DNA from: Paenibacillus woosongensis | GTDB lineage: Bacteria > Bacillota > Bacilli > Paenibacillales > Paenibacillaceae | NCBI RefSeq assembly: GCF_009725165.1 | Contig: NZ_WNZW01000002.1 | Coordinates: 558,001-622,000 of the forward strand | Length of the DNA stretch: 64,000 bases | Direction of reading: 5' to 3' | Part shown: positions 54,095 to 64,000 of the stretch, in pieces | How the letters are laid out: each line of letters opens with the position of its first letter | Position numbering within the stretch: position 1 is the first letter of the stretch | The notes under the pieces: model-generated | The model's input: the letters and a program-made list of their open reading frames with translations, nothing else | What the model was told of the DNA's origin: nothing | Databases searched by the model: none | Made by a program: the position numbers and the translations under genes

Positions 54095-56128
54095 TTACTT
54101 CAGCGCGCTCTCCAGAATCATGACGCCGCGGCCAGGCACCGTAACCGAGCCTTTAACCGTCTCGTTCGTAAGAAGATCCTTCTGCTCTCCGTCGCCGATC
54201 CGCACCTCTGCCGGAGCAGCATTATGGTTAAGCAGGAACAGATAGGCGTTGCCGTTCTTCACGCGCCGGGCCGATTCCACGCCCTCTCCCGCGGACACTA
54301 GCGGCTCGATCCCTTTCTCTGCGCATAGATTGGCTAAGAAGCCTTTCAGGAAGGAAGCATCGGGACTGCTGGCTACATAATAGGCTTGACCGGAGCCAAA
54401 CCGATTTCTTGTGATAACCGGCATGCCCTGGTAGAAATCATCGCCATACTCAGCCAGAACTTCCGCTCCTTCGGAATGGATCAAATCGCAGAGCAGACCG
54501 CAGTCATATTCGCCCTGCAGCTCTCCCCATGGCTGCTTCATGACGATTCTGTTCTTCTGATCCGGGAACAGCGCATCGATCTCCTCAGCCCAGATACCGA
54601 GCAGGGAGCGGAGCTCTCCCGGATATCCTCCCAGCGTGACAATGTCATTCTCATTGACGATTCCGCTAAAGAAGGTTGTCACAAACGTGCCGCCGCCAGC
54701 TGTGAATTCCTCCGATTTCTTAGCAAAACCCGGTTTTACCATATACATTACCGGAGCGATGACGATATCGTATTTGCTGAAGTCCTCCTCCACACTCACC
54801 ATGTCTGCCTCGATGTTCATTTGGAAGAGGGCATCGTAAAATTTATGCACTTCATTCACATAGTTCAAGGCGACCGTCGGCCCGCTCGACAATTCGATGG
54901 CCCAGCGGTTCTCCCAGTCGTAAACGATGGCAATTCTCGCCTGCGTTCTCGCGTCGATCAGCTTGTCGGACAACTGCTGCAATTCGCGACCAAGCTCGGC
55001 GCACTCCCGGAATACACGCGTATGCTCATGCCCGACATGTTCGATGACGGCGCCATGGTATTTCTCGCAAGCCCCGATTGAGCGCCGCAATTGGAAGAAC
55101 ATGACCGTATCCGCGCCTCTGGCAACGGCCTGATAGCTCCATAGACGCATAACGCCCGGCCGTTTCAGAGAGTTGTAAGCCTGCCAGTTCTGCTGGCTCG
55201 GCGTCTGCTCCATGAGCATGAACGGCTGGCCGCTTCTAAGCCCGCGCATTAAATCATGGCTCATTGCCGTAAAGCTGACCGGCGTGTCCAGGGAAGGATA
55301 GTTGTCCCAGGAAACGACGTCCATTTCTTTGCCCCATTTGAAGTAATCCAGCTCAGGGTAAGTCCCCATCAGGTTAGTCGTGATCGGTATATTCGGCGTA
55401 TGCTGCCTGATTTCATCATGCTCCAGCTTGTAGCATTCCAGCAAGCTGTCCGACATGAATCTGCGGTAATCGAGGGAAATTCCCTGGAAGTTCGTGCGGT
55501 TGCCGTTCCACTCTTCGCTCAGCTCGCTCGGCTGTACGATTTCATCCCATTCATAGAACGTGTGTCCCCAGAATCTCGTATTCCAGGCCTTGTTCACGTT
55601 CTCGATTGTGCCGTAACGCTTCTTAAGCCATACGCGGAAAGCTTTGGCACAGTTGTCGCAATAGCAGTAGCCGCCGTATTCGTTCGAAACGTGCCAGATC
55701 AGCAGTGCGGGATGGTCCTTATACCGCTCGGCCAGCTTTCCGGCAATACGGGCGGAATATTTGCGGTAAGTCGGGCTGTTAGGACAGGAATTGTGCCGCC
55801 CGCCGAATTTGCGTTTTCTGCCTTGTACATCCACCCGCGTTACGTCAGGATATTTCTTGGCCATCCAGGCCGGGTGAGCCGCCGTGCTTGTTCCCAGGCA
55901 AACATACACTCCATTGTTATATAAACGATCTATCGTGGCATCCAGGGCCGAAAAATCATAGGTCTCTTCATCGGGCTGAAGAACAGCCCAGGCAAAAACG
56001 TTTATCGTCGCCACATCGATGCCCGCCAGCTTGAACATGCGATCATCCTCGCTCCAAACCTCTGGTCCCCATTGCTCCGGGTTATAGTCGCCTCCATACC
56101 AAATCTTCGGCAGCTTATCATTAATCAA
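54095..56128 (-). CDS. GH42 beta-galactosidase
   Basis: A 677-residue cytoplasmic enzyme. The TIM barrel contains the acid/base Glu150 in WHVSNEYGGYC and the nucleophile Glu307 in FMLMEQTPSQQ. The zinc cluster Cys of HNSCPNS and CYCDNCAKAF is present. A trimerisation domain (~390-600) and C-terminal beta domain follow. It hydrolyses beta-galactosides, probably galacto-oligosaccharides from pectic arabinogalactan. TTG 56128 is preferred because AAAGG lies at a proper distance. The ATG at 56140 would lie directly on the ribosome site. It is divergent from the AraC gene at 56255, its likely regulator. Confidence 0.94.
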   Translation of the reverse strand: MINDKLPKIWYGGDYNPEQWGPEVWSEDDRMFKLAGIDVATINVFAWAVLQPDEETYDFSALDATIDRLYNNGVYVCLGTSTAAHPAWMAKKYPDVTRVDVQGRKRKFGGRHNSCPNSPTYRKYSARIAGKLAERYKDHPALLIWHVSNEYGGYCYCDNCAKAFRVWLKKRYGTIENVNKAWNTRFWGHTFYEWDEIVQPSELSEEWNGNRTNFQGISLDYRRFMSDSLLECYKLEHDEIRQHTPNIPITTNLMGTYPELDYFKWGKEMDVVSWDNYPSLDTPVSFTAMSHDLMRGLRSGQPFMLMEQTPSQQNWQAYNSLKRPGVMRLWSYQAVARGADTVMFFQLRRSIGACEKYHGAVIEHVGHEHTRVFRECAELGRELQQLSDKLIDARTQARIAIVYDWENRWAIELSSGPTVALNYVNEVHKFYDALFQMNIEADMVSVEEDFSKYDIVIAPVMYMVKPGFAKKSEEFTAGGGTFVTTFFSGIVNENDIVTLGGYPGELRSLLGIWAEEIDALFPDQKNRIVMKQPWGELQGEYDCGLLCDLIHSEGAEVLAEYGDDFYQGMPVITRNRFGSGQAYYVASSPDASFLKGFLANLCAEKGIEPLVSAGEGVESARRVKNGNAYLFLLNHNAAPAEVRIGDGEQKDLLTNETVKGSVTVPGRGVMILESALK

Positions 56129-56254
56129 TGCGATACACATCCTTTAATGAAATATAATTATATTATCATTGTAATTGCTTAATTTACTGCTATATATATA
56201 ATAATATTGATTGAGGATATAATAATATGGAACTCTATCAGGCAGGTGATTCTG

Positions 56255-57091
56255 ATGATCGCAAAAGCGATGCGCCGCTTCGTATTCTCACCGTCCGGCG
56301 CCTCTGGGCTGCCGGTTAGCGTAGAGAGCATCGGCTATAATCCTGAGCAGGAGCCCATCTCCCGCCCGGAAGGGTATCCTAAATATCACTGGATTCAAAC
56401 CGAAGAAGGCGAGGGGATCCTGCATTTTGCCAATGAAACGGTCAGGCTGACCGAAGGAACAGGCGTGCTATTGCCCCCTGGACTGCCCCATCGTTACGAA
56501 GCTAATCCCGCCGGAATATGGCGCACTTATTATTTGACTTTCGGAGGCGAGGCTGCCGCGCACATTCTGGCATCCTTTGGCGTGCTGACTTCATCGCTGT
56601 ACCGCCTGGACACCGACTCTCCGTTTGTTCCTTTGCTGAGCCACATGCTGGCCAGACTCGACACGGACACCGATATGTTCGGGCTCGAGACGTCCACGGA
56701 TGCCTACCGCTTTCTTGGCCTGCTTAGCAAATACGGCCAAGTCAGCCAGATGTCCGCCTCCCGGAACATCGAAAGGCTGATTCCCGTATTGAAATGGATG
56801 GAGCAGAATTTTAATGACAGCGATGTCGGTCTTGATGATCTCGCCGAAACCGCCCAAATGTCGGGACGGCAGCTGAGCAAGCTGTTTCAGCGGGCCTTCA
56901 GCCTGTCCCCGTACGCCTACTTCGTGCAGATGCGCATACATAAGGCGAAGGAACTGCTGGCCGGCCGCTCCGATTTAACGGTGGCGGCGATAGCGGAGCA
57001 TACCGGGTTTCGCGACCCAAGCCATTTCGTTGCGACGTTCCGCAGAAATACTGGCATGACCCCGCAGCAGTTCCGCAAAGTATATTCATAA
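56255..57091 (+). CDS. AraC-family regulator next to GH42
   Basis: A 278-residue regulator. The cupin part (WIQTEEGEGILHFANETVRL, then GTGVLLPPGLPHRYEA) is followed by a linker and the AraC DNA-binding domain (VGLDDLAETAQMSGRQLSKL, then TVAAIAEHTGFRDPSHFVAT). The frame opens at 56207. ATG 56255 has AGGTGAT five bases upstream. It is divergent from the beta-galactosidase gene with ~125 AT-rich bases between, so it probably activates it in response to a galactoside (inference). Confidence 0.9.
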   Translation: MIAKAMRRFVFSPSGASGLPVSVESIGYNPEQEPISRPEGYPKYHWIQTEEGEGILHFANETVRLTEGTGVLLPPGLPHRYEANPAGIWRTYYLTFGGEAAAHILASFGVLTSSLYRLDTDSPFVPLLSHMLARLDTDTDMFGLETSTDAYRFLGLLSKYGQVSQMSASRNIERLIPVLKWMEQNFNDSDVGLDDLAETAQMSGRQLSKLFQRAFSLSPYAYFVQMRIHKAKELLAGRSDLTVAAIAEHTGFRDPSHFVATFRRNTGMTPQQFRKVYS

Positions 57092-57138
57092 TAACTTTTA
57101 GCTAGAATAACAAGTCAAACTGGGGCTAGAAGACGAAA

Positions 57139-57172
57139 TGCCCAGAAGACGGAGGCATCCATCTTCTGGGCA
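57139..57172. terminator. Hairpin between AraC gene and surface-protein gene
   Basis: An 11-bp perfect stem (TGCCCAGAAGA / TCTTCTGGGCA) with flanking AGACGA/GTCTTG partial pairing lies between convergent genes. There is no T tail, so terminator strength is uncertain. Confidence 0.5.
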
Positions 57173-57312
57173 GTCTTGCAAATTCATTTAGGATCATCTG
57201 ATTTATTTTTACTTGATGGATTTTTTGATTAACAGTTTGCCTTGCGCACATTTTGTACGATTTTCCTACAGTAAGAACAATGGCGCTTTCCATAAACGGT
57301 ATTTGAATAAGG

Positions 57313-60300
57313 TTAATTCAACTTGTCTAAAAGACGAATAATGAGCGTAACAGCCTCCTCGCGCGAAGCTGGATCAGCAGGAGCGAATCGGCTTTCTCCC
57401 TTGCCCGACACGATTCCAGCCGCAGCAAACGCATGAATTGCATCCGCAGCCCAACTAGATTCAATATCAGTGAATGGAGACAACTCTACCGGGACATAGT
57501 TCGTCAATCGAGCAAGAACAGCTACCATTTCCTCGCGAGTAACTTGCTGATTAGGGCGGAATGTACCGTCGCTATATCCCGAAATGATGCCCAACTCCTT
57601 CAATGCCGCAATCTCTTTCGCCGCCCAATGCTGCCGTATATCCGAGAAAAACGCATTGCCTGCGGATGTCGGTCCAAATGCTTTAGCAACCATCATTGCA
57701 AACTCTGCTCTGGTAATACTGGCATTGGGTCTGAACGTACCATCCTCAAAACCCAATACAAAGCCCATGCGAGCTGCCCGCCCAATTGCTGATGCGCTCC
57801 ATGCTGACGGGGACACGTCTTGGAAGCGCGCAGCGGGCGCATTTTGCCCATGTTTAATCATTGCCCGGAGGACAGCTAGATCAACTTTATCGTTGAACAC
57901 AGGCTTTGCTGGCGTCGGCTGAGCTGGCTCTGTTGGGCCGGGTTCAGGTTCAGTTGGATCTGATTCCGCTGGAGCAGATTGTAGCGGTTCCGTTGGAGCA
58001 GCAGACCCTGCCGGCTCCGTTGGACGTGATGTGTTCCCATTCCCTGCGTTCCCACTCCCCGTATTGCCGCTGCTGCTGGGTGTCGTTATCTTCACCCTTA
58101 CCATAACGTTCTCGTTCTCATATGTCGCAGTAATGACCGATATGCCTTCAGCTACGGCTGATACTACGCCAGCTTTATTGACCGTCGCTACGGACTCGTT
58201 GCTTGTGGTGTAGCTTGCGAATGCGGTTATGTCCGCTTGTGTTTTGTCGGAGTAATTGGCTTTTACGCTCAATGCTTGCGTAGTTCCAATCTTTAGCGAA
58301 ACGGTCTCTGGCGCTATCGTCAAACTTTCCAATGTTACTGGCTCTGGCTCTGGACCTGGCTCCAGTACTAATTTTACCGCCACGCCTACCATTGCGCTCT
58401 CGCCTTCATATGTCGCCGTAATCACCGATATGCCTTCGGCTACGGCTGACACAACGCCAGCTTCATTGACCATCGCCACGGACTCGTTGCTTGTGCTGTA
58501 GCTTGCGAATGCAGTTACATCTGCTTGCGTTTCGTCCGAATAGTTAGCTGTTACGCTCAACGCTTGCGTACTTCCACCCCCTAACGAAACGGAATCTGGC
58601 GCTATCGTCAAATTCTCCAATGTTACCGGCTCCGCCTTGTGTAAGCGCAGCTCTGCCATATTGCCATACCATGTACCGGAGTTATATATCCGAATGTAAC
58701 GGTACGGTGCACTCTCGCTGATAGAAAGTGTTTGCCATTCCATGGTTGAGGCCGCTGGAACCGTTAAATTTGTCCATGTCATATTATCGTTTGAACCCTG
58801 GACTATCGTTCCTTTTATTCTCGTATAATACTGATCCTGCCTGGCCAGCAATTCAACCGTGGATAGCTGAACAGCATGGCCTTCTTTGAAGTCAAAAATG
58901 ATATAGCTGCCGCTGCCTGAACTGCTGCCTGCACGGAAATCCGAATTCGTGCTTGCATTACTATCAAACAAATTGTTTACTTGCTTCAGTGTGTCCGCTG
59001 CTGTTCTGCCTGCTGTAGAATCGATTAATTCACTAATGCTTGTCACATTCTCAATGACATGCGTCTCGTCGACAAGGATTAATGTAGAGAAATCCGTTGT
59101 GGACGTAATTTGGAAACCGTCGCTTCCATCCTGCAGCTTATAGTTAATGGTGAAGTTGACCAGCCCTGTTGACACTCCTTCCTCTATGACTGCAGCTGCT
59201 ATAAAGTTCACATCGTCCTCTGTGCTGACCACTGCCTCCTGCCCTTGAATCATGACTCGAACATCGTTGATGGCTTCTTTCGCCTGAATCGACAATTTAA
59301 CGGTATCCCCCGAAACAATTCTGTTTCGTATGGCTTGCTCCGAGCTGATCGAAACCGATTCAAGCTTGCTAACAGATGTAACAGAACCATAAAACTTAAC
59401 TTCAGCCATATTACCGAACCAGGCGCTGGAATTGTATAGACGAATATATCTGTAAGGGCCTGGATCCGTAATCTTCAATTGCTGCCACTCTTCCATGGAG
59501 GACGCTGCGCTGCTTATTGTCGTCCACGTTACATTATCGTTAGAGCCTTGCACTACCGTACCTCGTATTCTCGTATAGTACTGATCCTGCCTGGCAAGAA
59601 GATCTACGCTGCTAAGCTCAACCCTGTTCCCTTCTTTAAAATCGAAGGAAATATAGCCTCCTGCTCCGCCCCCATTAAAGCGATAGTCAGAGAAGGTGGT
59701 AATGTCGTTGTCAAATAAGTAGCCTGTCTGCTTCAAAGTGTCCGCTGCGGATCTGCCCGTAGTAGAGTCGATAAGACAAGCCATTTCCAGTACATCGCCG
59801 ATCAAATTCGACTCGTCTGCAAGAAACAGCTTGGAGCCATCGGTAGTAAAATATGCCGTGTCTCCCGCTGTTCCATCATAGGTTAAGTAATCGATGGAGA
59901 ATGCGATCGTCCCGGTTTCCGCCTCATCTCCCATTGCTGCAACGGCGGTAAAACTCATATGATCCGTGGTCTGAACATCCGCTTCCTGCCCCTGAATCAC
60001 AACTCGGACATCACTGATTTCTTCTTTCGCTTCAAACGTTAGCTTGACGCTATCGCCTTTTACAATTCTGCCTTTCATACTTTGGTCTGAGCCAATGGAA
60101 ATAGATTCTAACCTGTTGCTAGCCTCATGGCGCTGCCCGAAAATTCTAAACTCGCTTAACTCCAGCATGTTGGAAATCTTCCCGTGCAAAACATCCGGCT
60201 GCGGATCAATCATTTGGATTTTGAACAATCGAAATTGCGAATTTTGATATTCATCTGCCACCTCGATCATTGACATTTCACTAGTAAATTCCGTTTGCCC

Positions 60301-62882
60301 TGGTGTAATTCTTGTCCAGTTAACTCCATCATTAGAGGCATAAACCGTCGTTCCAGCCATTCGATCGTCAAAATTCATCCTGCCTTCAAAACCAAAAGCT
60401 TCTGCGGAAACCTTATAGTCGGAACCAAAATCTACAATATGATAAAGATCCGGCGCCAACGAGTAGACAGGAAACGAATTATCATTGTCATCCACGAGAA
60501 GAGAGATAGAGTCTCCAAAGGTAGAGTTGACAATATGGCTATAATCCATGCTGCCATCCTTCAACAGCGGAGTAAGCCATTGAAGATTTTCGGCCGCTGC
60601 CTTCAAGGACTTCAACTGCTCTACAAATTGTTCATCATTAGCAGTCTCCAGCAGTTTTTCCGTCTCGGATAATACCTGATTATAATAGTTAAGCGATGCT
60701 GTCTCATAGAGCGTATTCGGATCATACAGAGAGCGGACCGCCTCGACTGCAGCAGCTCGATCGACAGCTACCGCTATCGTTACCTTCTTGGTCTCCAGGG
60801 TAGTTCCATCTGATGCTTCTACTACAAAAGAATAGATCCCTGATTGCAGCGGCTGCCATAAAAATTCTCCAGTATCTGCATTTAATGAAGCTCCGTTCGG
60901 AAGTTCAGCTATGTTATACGTCAAAACATCTGAAGAACTGAAATCCGTCGCAGAGAAGTCCAACTGCAATGGCGCACCGACAAATACATCGATGGCTAAA
61001 TCCGACTTCCCAGTATTAAAAACGGGCGGAGTCAGCTGTTCCCCTGCCTTGACATTGAAGTGATCCATTCCCACTGTCGTGCCTTCGCCTTTGACATTCA
61101 TGTAAACCAAGCTGAAATCTCCATGCAGTTGGCCATATGAAACATTATTGATCCCCATATCAAAAGTTATATATCTCCACTCATTGCGTGTATCTGGCAA
61201 GGTTAACGTATGATACGGCTCAGCATCGAAGCCAGTGCTCAGCTCCAATACGGCCGGACCGTTGCTGCGAAACTTCACCCCGACAAGGCTTGAAGTGCTG
61301 CGATTTCCAAAAGCAAGATTATGAACCGCAATTTTGCTTCCCTCGGATGCCGGATTGAATTCCACATATGAAACTCCTTCATCCACCGCAGCCCGTGTGG
61401 TCTGATCAAAAGCAGTATACCTTTCTTCAAGCTCTACAAATGCTGCATGCTGCTCTTTAGGAAGATATAGCGTTCCTTCCACCTCGGCTTCCTGCGGAAT
61501 ATAAAGCCAGAAGTCGCCTCCGCCGTCCACGCTTTCCCAAGCCTGTGTAAAGTTGCCCTGATAGTAGTAATTGGATGGACTCCGCTTCACAAATGCTTCA
61601 TAAAAATACGGCGCCTCTTCCGCCACATCCATATCCCTGACATACTTGTAGTAGTAATACATATCCCAGAACAGAGCCGTATTTGTTCTGCCCTTGTATA
61701 AATCGGAAATTTTATAATAGATGCCTTTAACCTCTCCATCAGGAAATATCGAATGCGCCACAGGTGTCCACGGCGTGTCATACCCAAGCATAAACTGCCA
61801 AAAGTAATCGGCTGCCTTCAGCACGCGATCATCTAAAAATTCATAGTAGCCTACGGCATGATCTTCCTCGGATGCTACACCTTCTGTCGGATCTACTTTC
61901 GTTCCCTGAGCATAAAACATTCGGGCCAAAATCGCTGCATTCGTTAAATCACCTGCACCATGAGCCTGATCCCGTCCCATCTCCACATGCTGGACTCGCC
62001 GTGAATCCAATACATCTCCAGTTGCCTCATTGGTTTCTACTAAACGGAATAAACGCTTAATCGATCCGTTGAAGCCTTGGTTAAGAGCCGTTTTATTGAC
62101 AGTAGCCCACTCTACAGCTTCATTGTATCTTTCTCTATTGTCTGTAAAAATATAGCCTGCCATTGCACCGAGAAGCGATATAGATGCTGATTCATAAAAT
62201 GGTTGTTATCGTGCTGAAAGGTTTCAATCACCGGGTTAATTAGATGATTGGTAAAATTGGCGGTATCCTCTTCTGTCCATGCCAGCGATACATCTTGGTA
62301 ACTGGCAGATCTTAAAATTTCTGCTGCAGTAACCATTCGATTCAGCGGAATACCGGTATGGATATGAGCATCATTAAAATACGCATACTGATCCGGATCC
62401 ATCTGAGACCAAATACGAATGATGTCCATTGCATTTTTACGATAAACTTCTTCACCCGTAACAACATACATCAGCGTTTGTGTATAAGCTTTCAATCCAT
62501 CCTGGATAAACTTTGAATTGATGCCCTGGCTATTGAACGCATAGGATGCCGGCTTCGCAGGATCGCTAGAGCTGGCATGGCTTGAAGTCACCGACTTTGA
62601 AGCCGCAGAGGATACGGTCATAGCCTGGTAATAGGAATACCACGGCTCCTTCTTCGCTAATACCTGCGTTCTCATGTTTTCCAGGACAGATTTAGTTACA
62701 CCGACGCCAGGATGAGTAAAGCCATTACTCTCACTTTCTATAATTTCAACCTCATAACCACTGCCAGACGAAGCCGAAACGGATGCCGGTGTTATTATAG
62801 CGCTAGAAGCAAGCATTAGTGCGGCAAGGGAAGCCGAGAGAAAGCGCTTCCAAACCACCTTGAAATTAAGCGTTCTTTTCAT
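57313..62882 (-). pseudogene. Giant SLH-anchored alginate-lyase-like surface protein, broken by a -1 frameshift
   Basis: Two leftward frames make one gene of ~1,880 codons. The first (start ATG 62882, GGAGGTG upstream) has a signal peptide and the first half of an alginate-lyase-superfamily domain (HTGIPLNRMVTAAEILR, HDNNHFMNQ). The second, out of frame, continues exactly where that ends (ASISLLGAMAGYIFTD). One base is missing near 62187, within three codons of the NNH active-site motif. Then follow a putative Ig/cadherin-like domain, a discoidin-like domain, two copies of a beta-domain plus discoidin-like module, two bacterial Ig-like (Big_2) repeats, a Pro/Thr/Glu linker and three SLH domains (57316-~57830) for S-layer anchoring. 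The lyase would act on a uronic-acid polysaccharide at the cell surface. A sequencing error is possible. Confidence 0.85.
62839..62852 (-). promoter_or_regulatory. Candidate CcpA (cre) site in the 5' coding region
   Basis: Minus-strand TGGAAGCGCTTTCT matches TGWAARCGYTWWCW at 13 of 14 positions, 30-43 bases inside the surface-protein gene. CcpA sites within the start of a coding region can act as roadblocks. This match could be chance. Confidence 0.35.
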
Positions 62883-63199
62883 ACTGCACCTCCATATAAC
62901 TTTAACTAGTCCAATCCTCAACAACCTATCCTCTCAAAAAATCCAGCCCTTTGCAGGAATTGAAGAGACAACTTTTCGTTTTCATGCTTAAGCTTGAACT
63001 GGCCTCCTTCCTTATATTTTTACATAGCTTCCAATTCCCCGTTTCATAATGTCTATAGCTGTTGTTTGCTCGTTCTAAGATTAACATCGCCTTATGTGAT
63101 GATGAATGAAGTTTTTAAAGACTTATATGCAGGTTATTTAAGCTGCATCGCAATAACAAGGTTCGACCCTTTCGCCCTTAGAACTTTTTTGCAGCACAA
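62883..63199. other. Intergenic region upstream of the surface-protein gene
   Basis: About 320 AT-rich bases with no credible gene. It should hold the promoter of the SLH protein, and a rightward frame here has no ribosome site and runs antisense into the VanX-like gene. No clear -35/-10 pair could be fixed. Confidence 0.4.
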
Positions 63200-63201
63200 A
63201 A

Positions 63202-63233
63202 AAAGCGGCAGCTTATATAGCCCCGCCCGCTTT
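63202..63233 (-). terminator. Rho-independent terminator of the VanX-like gene
   Basis: Stem AAAGCGG / CCGCTTT with additional inner pairing is followed on the minus strand by seven or more T residues. It lies ~40 bases after the stop at 63273. Confidence 0.8.
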
Positions 63234-63272
63234 AAATTAAACTATCTAGCAAAAAAAGACAGCTGCCAACTG

Positions 63273-64000
63273 CTATTCCACATCAAAATCAAAATACTTC
63301 TTTGGATAGGGCTCGTAGTTCAATGTATAATGCCACCATTCCTTGTTGTACGGTTTGAAACCGGCAGCCATCATCATTTCTTTGAGCAGCAATCGGTTCT
63401 TAGCCTGTGCTTCAGTCAAGCCTGCTGCATCATGTGCTGAAATCTCGCCCAGAAAATCATGTATACCGCCCATGTCAAGCGGCTCTCCCGTTACTTGATC
63501 AGCCAAGGTTAAATCTACAGTACTTCCGCGTGAATGGCCTGACCGCTGCGAAAGGTAGCCAAGCTTGAACACATTTTTCTTGTCAATGTCTGGATAGAAC
63601 TCCTCCTTCATCTTGACATCCTGCTCATCTGCTGCCCATTTCTTGAAATGCTCCACCGCCTTTTGCGGACGATAGGCATCATAAATGAGCAAGGAATAGC
63701 CCAGCGGCTCCAACTCTTGTTCTGCTTTTTTTAGCGCCTTTGCTGCTTGTACGCTTAAAATAGCAAACGGCGCATGATAGCCGTCGATTTGTTCTCCAAC
63801 AAAGTTGTATTCACTATAATAGCGAATGTCATAGAAAGCATGCTCGAGCACCTCGTCTGCATAAACAAACCCTTCAGGCAGCTCTCGCTTCTTCGCAATC
63901 CCGACAATCGGCTGATCCCCTGCTTGATCCGCCTCAGCTTCTAGCTGAGCTTCTTCCCCTTCCTGCGCGGAATTCTGCCCCATCTCCGCTTGATCGCTCT
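63273..64000 (-). CDS. VanX-like D-alanyl-D-alanine dipeptidase, N-terminus beyond window
   Basis: At least 241 residues of an M15D peptidase. Zinc ligands lie in SQRSGHSRGSTVDLTL (His and Asp) and KEWWHYTLN (catalytic Glu-type region and His), and SLLIYDAYRPQKAVEHF is the conserved Arg segment. The family cleaves D-Ala-D-Ala. An ATG occurs at 63983 without a ribosome site, and the frame stays open to the edge with an acidic Gln/Glu-rich linker, so the true start, probably with a signal peptide or lipobox, lies outside. No vanH, vanA or vanRS genes accompany it in the window, so a role in peptidoglycan recycling is likelier than glycopeptide resistance. Confidence 0.87.
   Translation of the reverse strand, partial: SDQAEMGQNSAQEGEEAQLEAEADQAGDQPIVGIAKKRELPEGFVYADEVLEHAFYDIRYYSEYNFVGEQIDGYHAPFAILSVQAAKALKKAEQELEPLGYSLLIYDAYRPQKAVEHFKKWAADEQDVKMKEEFYPDIDKKNVFKLGYLSQRSGHSRGSTVDLTLADQVTGEPLDMGGIHDFLGEISAHDAAGLTEAQAKNRLLLKEMMMAAGFKPYNKEWWHYTLNYEPYPKKYFDFDVE

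Noticed and set aside
62994-63440. A 148-codon rightward frame starting in the gap left of the VanX-like gene
   Set aside because: It passes through a terminator hairpin and into the antisense of the VanX-like gene, and no ribosome site or family signature is seen.
63273-64000. Glycopeptide-resistance cassette based on the VanX-like gene
   Set aside because: No vanH, vanA-type ligase or vanRS pair is present in the window, and lone VanX-like dipeptidases are common in peptidoglycan recycling.
1-64000. CRISPR arrays, tRNA or rRNA genes, riboswitches
   Set aside because: No regularly spaced direct repeats, cloverleaf-like sequences or recognisable riboswitch cores were found by reading. The intergenic repeats are irregular and degenerate.

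Overview
The window looks like a chromosomal segment of a Paenibacillus-type, spore-forming, plant-polysaccharide-degrading Firmicute. The basis is inference from gene content. There is a conserved Bacillales housekeeping cluster (yqeG-yqeH-aroE-yhbY-nadD-yqeK-rsfS-yqeM), a spoVAE homologue, RNase J and an SLH-anchored surface protein. There are also many AraC-type regulators, CUT1-type ABC sugar importers and strong GGAGG ribosome sites. No rRNA, tRNA, CRISPR array, insertion sequence or prophage was seen.

Left third (1-20.8 kb): a pectin / rhamnogalacturonan and arabinan utilisation region. A GH4-GH88 unit runs leftward, divergent from an AraC regulator. A second leftward operon carries an Lpl-type permease, a sugar-binding lipoprotein, GH105, GH28 and GH43. 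Its partner permease is inverted and read rightward from a shared intergenic region, next to a membrane-spanning AraC regulator. Then come an ArsR-type regulator with a large extra domain, GH51 arabinofuranosidase (with a perfect palindrome at its promoter) plus a Cys-rich small protein, and GH127 beta-L-arabinofuranosidase with a divergent AraC regulator. Most of these enzymes lack signal peptides. The likely scheme is import of oligosaccharides followed by intracellular hydrolysis.

Middle (20.8-41 kb): an AT-rich, peptide-based quorum-sensing pair of the RRNPP/Alo type, with an XRE-TPR regulator overlapping a 38-codon exported pro-peptide gene; an amidohydrolase-MFS-amidohydrolase unit; RNase J; an orphan excisionase-like HTH protein; and an eight-gene leftward sugar operon. 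That operon contains a binding lipoprotein, two permeases, a membrane-anchored GH43, a second binding lipoprotein, a histidine kinase, a response regulator and GH2. The second binding protein, kinase and regulator resemble a three-component sugar-sensing system.

Right part (41-64 kb): the ribosome-biogenesis / NAD / shikimate cluster with cvfB inserted, a MoxR-DUF58-transglutaminase operon, spoVAE, a tiny membrane peptide, an M42 aminopeptidase, GH42 beta-galactosidase with a divergent AraC regulator, a very large SLH-anchored alginate-lyase-like surface protein broken by a single-base frameshift, and a VanX-like dipeptidase cut by the window edge.

Two intergenic stretches of about 0.8 kb (16.5-17.3 kb and 40.3-41.1 kb) hold no genes but contain degenerate repeated sequence. 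Starts were chosen from visible ribosome sites where possible. Family assignments are from motif recognition, without database searches.
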